Source: QHXW01 sp035297145 | GTDB lineage: Bacteria; Acidobacteriota; Terriglobia; Bryobacterales; Bryobacteraceae | Length of the DNA stretch: 64,000 nucleotides | Assembly: GCA_035297145.1 (NCBI GenBank) | Contig: DATGZN010000092.1 | Span: 62,001-126,000, forward strand | Direction of reading: 5' to 3' | Part shown: positions 58,655-64,000 of the stretch, piece by piece | How the letters are laid out: each line of letters opens with the position of its first letter | How positions within the stretch are numbered: position 1 is the stretch's first letter | Made by a program: the position numbers and the translations under genes | Notes under the pieces: generated by a model | What the model was told of the DNA's origin: nothing | Databases searched by the model: none | The model's input: the letters and a program-made list of their open reading frames with translations, nothing else

Positions 58655-60349
58655 CTACGGAGTCTCCTTCACGTGTAGCACTTGATCGCAACGCACATCC
58701 TTCAGTGTCTGCACGATTCCCGACGGCCAATGGATGACTACCGACGCCGTTTCGTTCGCGCCCAACCCGAAATGCACGGGCCCGCAACTCGATGAGGCGT
58801 AGCCCACGCTAGTAGTCATGTGGTTGCACTGCGAGCCGCTTTTGGTGGTAACCAGAATCCGCGCACCGATGCCGTCGCGGTTGCTCTTGGTTCCCTCAAG
58901 CGCGATGTCCAGCCAGTGTCCCGCGGCTGGGCTGCGATTCATCCAGACTTCGGCCGGGTGCGCGAGCGCCGAGGCCACAACATCGATCCTACCGTCGCCG
59001 TCCAGGTCGCCGAAGGCCAAGCCGCGATGGCGCGCCGGCGGTGAGGCGTCCAATCCTGCTTCCTCCGTGAGCGGCTGCCAGCGCACGTGGGCGCCGCCGG
59101 CAGCACCAAGGTTCCGGAACACGGTGTTGTGCTGCTCTACGGTCGTGTTCGGCATCGGGCGGGACAACACGTCTCCGCGGCTGACGAACAGATCCTTCCA
59201 TCCGTCGTTGTCGAAGTCGAACAATCCTGCGCCGAAGCCCGCCATCCGCATGCTCAGCGCGCGCATACCGCTCGGCGTGGTTACCTCCTCGAAGCCTTTC
59301 CCAGCCATGTTCTTCCACAGCGGGAACGTCTGGTTTTCCAGCGCCACCGTCACCAAGTCGGGGTATTCGTCGTTGTTGAAATCGCGAAAATCGAGCCCCA
59401 TTCCGGATATGAAGTTGCCGTCTTCCGGCAACGCCACGCCTTTCTGAAACGCGACTTCCTCGAACTTGTTGCCCAGATTGTGGAACAGGAAATTATAAGA
59501 GCCGTCGTTGGTGACGAAAAGGTCGGGACGGCCATCCAGATCGTAGTCCGCCATACCCCCGCCCATGCCCTTCCCCACGTGCGCGCGAATGCCCCATTGC
59601 TCCGACACGTCCTCAAACTTGCCATTGCCCTTGTTCAGATACAACTGGTTGGGCAGGCCCTTATATGACCGAGGCGAACAATAGTCTGCCGCTCCCTTGT
59701 AGTCGCAAAGAGGCTCGGTCGAGTAATCCCATTGCAGATAGTTCACCACGAACAAATCGAGCAGACCATCGTTGTTCACGTCCACCCAGACCGCCGTAAT
59801 GCCCCACATCGGCCCGTATTGGGCGTCGGGGAGATTGGAGATGCCGGCCTTCTCCGTGACATCGGTGAACGTACCGTTGCCGTTGTTGTGATAAAGCGTA
59901 TTGTGGTGGACGCCTGCCACGAACAAATCGGGATAGCCGTCGTTATCATAATCGCCCACCGCCACGCCGCTATCGAAGCCCGTGCCGGCCAGTCCCGCGG
60001 ATTCGGTGACATCGGTGAACACGCCATTACCGTCGTTGCGAAACAGGCGGTTGCGGTATTTGGGATCGTCCTTTTTCAACGTGGCCAGATTGGCGCCATT
60101 GGTGAAGAAGATGTCGGGACGCCCGTCGCGATTGTAATCGAACACCGCCAAACCTCCGGCCATGGTAGCGGGCACGTGCCGTGCGCTGACCTCACCGTGC
60201 TCGAGTTGGAAGGCGATGGGCTTGAGTTCGAACCGGATCGCGGGTACCGGTCCGCCCGGCGCGCGCAGCAGCCACCCCACGCCTACCACCAGCAGGAGCA
60301 GCCGGGGCAACCGGCGGCGACAACCCATATCAATCAGAATAACGCGCAC
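58655..60349 (-). CDS. ASPIC/UnbV FG-GAP propeller protein, subtype III
   Basis: 564 residues from GTG 60349; ATG 60328 is an equally possible start and gives a cleaner signal (RRRLPRLLLLVVGVGWLLRA). GAGG, which overlaps the upstream stop codon, lies 12 nt before the GTG. DxDxDG loops: AVFDYNRDGRPDIFFTNG, VGDYDNDGYPDLFVAG, VDVNNDGLLDLFVVN, MADYDLDGRPDLFVTN and FDFDNDGWKDLFVSRG. The C-terminus has VGYASSSCGPVHFGLGANET, the ASPIC/UnbV core with a Cys in place of the usual Asp. It differs from the other four in its HVPATMAGG signature, so it is a third subtype. It lies in the middle of the operon. Confidence 0.87.
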   Translation of the reverse strand: MRVILIDMGCRRRLPRLLLLVVGVGWLLRAPGGPVPAIRFELKPIAFQLEHGEVSARHVPATMAGGLAVFDYNRDGRPDIFFTNGANLATLKKDDPKYRNRLFRNDGNGVFTDVTESAGLAGTGFDSGVAVGDYDNDGYPDLFVAGVHHNTLYHNNGNGTFTDVTEKAGISNLPDAQYGPMWGITAVWVDVNNDGLLDLFVVNYLQWDYSTEPLCDYKGAADYCSPRSYKGLPNQLYLNKGNGKFEDVSEQWGIRAHVGKGMGGGMADYDLDGRPDLFVTNDGSYNFLFHNLGNKFEEVAFQKGVALPEDGNFISGMGLDFRDFNNDEYPDLVTVALENQTFPLWKNMAGKGFEEVTTPSGMRALSMRMAGFGAGLFDFDNDGWKDLFVSRGDVLSRPMPNTTVEQHNTVFRNLGAAGGAHVRWQPLTEEAGLDASPPARHRGLAFGDLDGDGRIDVVASALAHPAEVWMNRSPAAGHWLDIALEGTKSNRDGIGARILVTTKSGSQCNHMTTSVGYASSSCGPVHFGLGANETASVVIHWPSGIVQTLKDVRCDQVLHVKETP

Positions 60350-60363
60350 GCACGCCGCACACC

Positions 60364-62070
60364 TCAGCGCCGTTTCGTCGAGGATCCGGCCTTTTTCTCG
60401 CTCGGCTCGATGACCGTGACCACGCGGTCCGCCGCCACGTCGCGCAGCACCTGCCGGATGCCGCTCGGCCAGGTGATTTGTATCTCCTTGGCAGCGGCAC
60501 TCGCGCCGAGACCGAAATGCACACGCGAATCGCTCGACGATGCATACCCCATGCTGGTCGTGACGTGGTTATATTGCACCGCACCGTCCGCGGTTGTCAC
60601 CCGGACTTTTGCGCCAATTCCCATGTGGTTACTTTTGGTGCCGCAAAGCTTCAGCAGTATCCAGTGATTACCATTCTGCGTTGTGTTGTGAAAGATTTTG
60701 GCTTGGCCATTCAGTACTGTCACCACCGCGTCAATGCGGCCGTCATTGTCCAGGTCGCCGAAGGCCACCCCGCGGTGCCCCCCGGGGACCTGGAAATCAG
60801 GCCCGGCCGTAGCGCTGACGTTCTCGAATCTGCCGTTTCGAAGATTGCGAAACACCGCATTCGGTTCCTCGAACGTTCGCGGCGAAAATAGACGCACGTT
60901 TTCGTCTACGTTCGCGCGCGCTACGAACAGGTCCTTCCAACCATCGTTGTCGAAATCGGCAATACCGTTCCCCCAACCGGACATCTCGAAGGTATCCATC
61001 CCCAGTCCTGCCGCGGCTGTCTTGACGGTGAAATGCCCGTCGCCCATATTCACGAACAAGGGGAACGTCTGCTTTTCGATGGCCGTCATCCAGATATCGG
61101 GTAGCCCGGCGTTCCGAACATCCCGGAAGTCCGCACCCATTCCCGAAAGGACGTTGCCATCCTCTCCCAGTGCCACCCCCGCGTCCAGGGCGACCTCCTC
61201 GAAGCGCTCCCCGTGTATGTTGTGGAAGAGCTGATTGGCGGCGTTATCGTTGGCCACGAAGATGTCCGGGTAACCATCATCGTCGTAATCGGCAATCGCC
61301 ACTCCCATGCCGCGACCGAGGTGGGTCGCAATGCCCGTCTGGGCGGAGACGTCGGTGAACGTGCCGTCGCCGTTGTTGCGGTAAAGCATGTTGGGAAGCG
61401 GATCGCAGTAACGCGGATCGCAGATGATGCGGGCGCCATTCTGGCCATTGGCGAAGCAGGCGTGTTCCGTATCCGGGTCCCAGCGGCAGTAGTTTGAGAC
61501 GAACAGGTCAAGCAAACCGTCGTTGTTATAGTCCAGCCACGCGGCGGCTATCGACCACATCCTTTTGCCTTTGTAAAGGCCGCCCTCCACACCGGCCTTG
61601 GCCGTCACATCGGTGAAGGTGCCGTCTCCGTTGTTGTGGAACAGTTGATTCCCCTTAACGGTGGTGACGAACAGGTCCGGCCACCCGTCGTTATCGTAGT
61701 CGCCGACCGCCACTCCGATACCGTATCCGGCGCCGCCCAACCCCGATTTCTCGGTAACGTCTGTAAACGTGAGGTTCCCGTTGTTGTGATAGAGCCGGTT
61801 GCGGTATTGGGGACCTCGCTTAACCAGCGAAGGCATATCGGCGCCGTTAACAAAATAGATGTCCAGGTATCCATCTCCGTCGTAGTCGAACAGGGCCACT
61901 CCGCCGGGCATCGTTTCCGGCTGGTGCCGCAAGGAGGTCGGCGAGCTATTCGTCTTGAAGTGGACCCCGGCCCGGTCAGCGATCTCGTCGAAGGTTATAG
62001 GTCCGAGGACAGCGCTTCCCAGCACTGCAGACTGGAAACAAATGTAAATCACCTTCCAGTGGGATGTCAT
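60364..62070 (-). CDS. ASPIC/UnbV FG-GAP propeller protein, subtype II
   Basis: 568 residues from ATG 62070, with a short N-terminal hydrophobic stretch (VIYICFQSAVLGSAVLG); a TTG 11 codons upstream is possible. DxDxDG loops: ALFDYDGDGYLDIYFVNG, VGDYDNDGWPDLFVTT, LDYNNDGLLDLFVSN, IADYDDDGYPDIFVAN and ADFDNDGWKDLFVARA. C-terminal ASPIC/UnbV: MGYASSSDSRVHFGLGASAA. It ends in a basic tail (KKAGSSTKRR). Subtype-II partner of the 53025-54686 gene. It is the first gene of the five-gene minus operon and is divergent from the fused TPR gene. Confidence 0.88.
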   Translation of the reverse strand: MTSHWKVIYICFQSAVLGSAVLGPITFDEIADRAGVHFKTNSSPTSLRHQPETMPGGVALFDYDGDGYLDIYFVNGADMPSLVKRGPQYRNRLYHNNGNLTFTDVTEKSGLGGAGYGIGVAVGDYDNDGWPDLFVTTVKGNQLFHNNGDGTFTDVTAKAGVEGGLYKGKRMWSIAAAWLDYNNDGLLDLFVSNYCRWDPDTEHACFANGQNGARIICDPRYCDPLPNMLYRNNGDGTFTDVSAQTGIATHLGRGMGVAIADYDDDGYPDIFVANDNAANQLFHNIHGERFEEVALDAGVALGEDGNVLSGMGADFRDVRNAGLPDIWMTAIEKQTFPLFVNMGDGHFTVKTAAAGLGMDTFEMSGWGNGIADFDNDGWKDLFVARANVDENVRLFSPRTFEEPNAVFRNLRNGRFENVSATAGPDFQVPGGHRGVAFGDLDNDGRIDAVVTVLNGQAKIFHNTTQNGNHWILLKLCGTKSNHMGIGAKVRVTTADGAVQYNHVTTSMGYASSSDSRVHFGLGASAAAKEIQITWPSGIRQVLRDVAADRVVTVIEPSEKKAGSSTKRR

Positions 62071-62169
62071 TTGAGCAGGCGAATAGCCGCGTTGGTGGAG
62101 CAAGATTCTCTTCAGTTTACGCCGACTGTTGCCCTGTACAGGAATTCAGCTCTCTCAGCGTAACCCGAC

Positions 62170-62175
62170 TATACT
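62170..62175 (+). promoter_or_regulatory. -10 element for the fused TPR gene
   Basis: TATACT ends 8 nt before the ATG. RNA initiation at the usual distance would leave a leader of 0-2 nt, and no Shine-Dalgarno is present. Confidence 0.45.
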
Positions 62176-62183
62176 GATTGTTG

Positions 62184-64000
62184 ATGCGGTGGGTGTTTCT
62201 GGGGGTGCTGGCGGTGCTGGCGTGCGTTCTGGTCCCAGCGCAAGCTCCCTCTCCACAGCAGCTCTTTCAAGAGGCAGTCGCGGCACAGCAACGTGGCGAC
62301 GACGCGCTGGCCGTGGACAAATATCACGCATTGCTCGCGCTCCAACCGGACGTACCGGAGGTGATGGCGAACTTGGGGGCCGCGCTGTCCCATATGGGCC
62401 GTTACGAGGAAGCCATCGCGGAGTATCGCGCCGCGCTCGAAAAGCGGCCGGGCGACGCCGGCTTGCGTCTGAACCTGGCGCTGGCCTGGTTGAAAAAAGG
62501 CGATCTCGAAAATGCCGCTTCCCAATTGCGATCGCTCGCGCAGGCCGAGCCGGCCAATGCGCGACTGGCGGCCCTGCTCGGCGGCTGCTATTTCCAGATG
62601 GGCCGCTACGGGGAAGCGATTGCGGTGCTCGAGCCGGCTGAAGCGGCACAACCGGACGATCTGAATATTGCATGGGTGCTGGGTTCGGCGCTCATTCGCG
62701 CCTGGCAACCACGAGAGGGTTTGCAACGGGTGGAGAAGGTCGCGGCTCAGGGCAACAACGCCGAAGCCTACCTGCTGGCAGGTCAAACGTGGCTCGATCT
62801 GAACGAATTCGAGCGGGCGCGGGCAGCCTCAGCGGCGGCCCTGAAGCTGAACCCGAACCTGCCCGGAGCACTGACCCTGAGCGGCAAAGCCAAGAATCAC
62901 CTGGGAGATTATCCAGGTGCGAAGACCGACCTGGAGGCAGCTCTGGCCGCCAACTCGGACGACTTTGACGCGCACTTGACTTTGGGCGCAGTTCTCAACG
63001 CCGAGAGCAACCTCGATGAAGCGCAACGGCACGTGGAGCGCGCCCTCAAAATCTCTCCGCATTCCGCGCTGGCACGCTTTGAACTCGGGCGCATCGAGTG
63101 CTCTCGCGGCGATCTCCAATCGGCTGCGCGCGAATTTGAAAAGGTGGTGGCGGCGGATCCCAATTGGCGGCAGCCGCATGTGGAGCTCGCCGCGCTTTAC
63201 GTCCGCCTCAACCGTCTGGACGACGGAGCGCGCGAGCGTGCGCGGGCGGATCAGTTGACCGCCCAGCAGTCCCCCGCTGGAGCGGCGGCTGGTTTTGATG
63301 ACTTGGCCGCCCAGGCCTCCGCCGCGCGACGCGCCCAAGATCCCGAGCGAGCCCGGAAACTCTACCGTCAAGCGCTCGAAAAAAATAGCTCGTGGGCGGA
63401 AGGCTGGCGCCAGCTTGGAATGCTCGCTTATGAAGCGGGGCAGTTCGCCGCTGGGCAGGAGGCCTTCGGACACGTAGCGGAACTGGCCGGCGAGGCCGCT
63501 TCCGGATGGGCATACCTTGGGCTGTGCGAATTCGAGAGTGGGGAATATAGCGGCGCGCTCGAACACATCCAACGGGCGCTGGCGCTCGACAACGGATTAC
63601 CGCGGGAAACCGAGGAGCGGCTCCATCTTAGGGAGGTGCTGCTCATGACCCGCCAGGGACTCTTTGATCAGGCGCTTCCGCGGTACTCGGCCTTGCTCCG
63701 TCACAACACGTCGGACCCTGAATTCCTGACTGCTTTGGGTCTCAACGCTCTGCGCCGCGCTATGCTGCCCAAAGACATTCCCGCCGCTCAGCGAGACCTG
63801 GTGACGCTGACGGGTAAGACCGCCGCCGCCTGGATCGCCGGCGACAGTCGCAACATGGAGGCTGGATTTCAAGCTCTTCTGGCAAGCTACAGCAAGGAGC
63901 CCGGTGTCCACTACTTCTACGGAAGCTGTCTGTTAGGAACGCGCCCAAACGACGCGCGCGAGGAGTTCCAGCGTGAATTGGCGATCAATCCGAACAGCCC
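62184..64000 (+). CDS. Double-length exported TPR protein (fusion), 3' partial
   Basis: The frame starts at ATG 62184 and is still open at the last base of the window (605 codons visible). Signal peptide WVFLGVLAVLACVLVPAQAP. The first half (residues 1 to about 365) matches the single TPR proteins at 50162 and 56368: PEVMANLGAALSHMGRYEEA, LRLNLALAWLKKGDLENAAS and RQPHVELAALYVRLNRLDDG. After a short linker the second half (GFDDLAAQASAARRAQDPER, SSWAEGWRQLGMLAYEAGQF, AYLGLCEFESGEYSGALEHI, VHYFYGSCLLG) matches the 57501-58652 gene. It therefore joins in one chain the two proteins that the neighbouring operon encodes separately. Confidence 0.85.
   Translation, partial: MRWVFLGVLAVLACVLVPAQAPSPQQLFQEAVAAQQRGDDALAVDKYHALLALQPDVPEVMANLGAALSHMGRYEEAIAEYRAALEKRPGDAGLRLNLALAWLKKGDLENAASQLRSLAQAEPANARLAALLGGCYFQMGRYGEAIAVLEPAEAAQPDDLNIAWVLGSALIRAWQPREGLQRVEKVAAQGNNAEAYLLAGQTWLDLNEFERARAASAAALKLNPNLPGALTLSGKAKNHLGDYPGAKTDLEAALAANSDDFDAHLTLGAVLNAESNLDEAQRHVERALKISPHSALARFELGRIECSRGDLQSAAREFEKVVAADPNWRQPHVELAALYVRLNRLDDGARERARADQLTAQQSPAGAAAGFDDLAAQASAARRAQDPERARKLYRQALEKNSSWAEGWRQLGMLAYEAGQFAAGQEAFGHVAELAGEAASGWAYLGLCEFESGEYSGALEHIQRALALDNGLPRETEERLHLREVLLMTRQGLFDQALPRYSALLRHNTSDPEFLTALGLNALRRAMLPKDIPAAQRDLVTLTGKTAAAWIAGDSRNMEAGFQALLASYSKEPGVHYFYGSCLLGTRPNDAREEFQRELAINPNS

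Noticed and set aside
1..64000. tRNA and rRNA genes
   Set aside because: No clover-leaf-like segment with a TTCGANNC arm in the right context and no rRNA-like sequence was found on either strand by eye.

Overview
The window is high-GC bacterial chromosome and reads as Acidobacteria, most like the Solibacter/Bryobacter branch. The pointers are two secreted proteins of the VWFA-related acidobacterial family, an Oar-type TonB-dependent receptor with an N-terminal carboxypeptidase-like domain, and an expanded set of secreted FG-GAP/ASPIC-UnbV beta-propeller and TPR proteins. The taxonomic call is inference from gene content; there is no rRNA or tRNA gene to anchor it.

Layout. 1-2236: the end of an LptA/OstA-like gene, then lptB (LPS export). 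2235-4873: a complete mobile element with 24-bp inverted repeats and an 8-bp target duplication. It carries an IS1-like transposase, a divergent P63C/HTH regulator gene and a small membrane protein. 4896-6768: a decayed accessory patch with a PIN toxin-like gene, a truncated PIN copy, an IS1-like remnant and the tail of a CPBP protease. 6879-26022 (minus strand): an orphan gene and then a natural-product locus. In transcription order the locus is RND-type adaptor, outer-membrane channel, a 4,183-residue NRPS (A-T-C-A-T-C-A-T-C-A-T-R), an unrecognised probable tailoring protein and a SyrD/PvdE-type ABC exporter. The NRPS should release a short lipid-free or acyl/aryl-capped peptide as an aldehyde or alcohol; its loading A domain lacks the usual amino-group-binding Asp.

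26192-28934 (plus): DUF697 protein, a 55-residue membrane peptide, an SPFH/prohibitin-like protein and a periplasmic-binding protein. 28972-36123 (minus): a tight four-gene operon of DUF2235 lipase-like hydrolase, animal-type heme peroxidase, FAD-dependent oxidase and membrane TPR protein. Its content suggests lipid release coupled to peroxide chemistry (inference). 36408-44460 (plus): two VWFA-related secreted proteins and a TonB receptor with a long leader. 44618-50071 (minus): RidA-like protein, a CxxCH-containing PD40/TPR protein and a large secreted protein.

50162 to the end: five ASPIC/UnbV propeller proteins and four TPR proteins in about 14 kb, arranged as duplicated blocks. The last gene, which runs off the window, is a fusion of two TPR proteins that are separate adjacent genes in the neighbouring operon.

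Regulation visible in sequence includes a palindromic operator shared by two divergent promoters inside the mobile element, several start codons sitting 6-8 nt after a good -10 hexamer (leaderless candidates), a direct-repeat promoter ahead of the peroxidase operon and a strong promoter with a 335-nt leader ahead of the TonB receptor.
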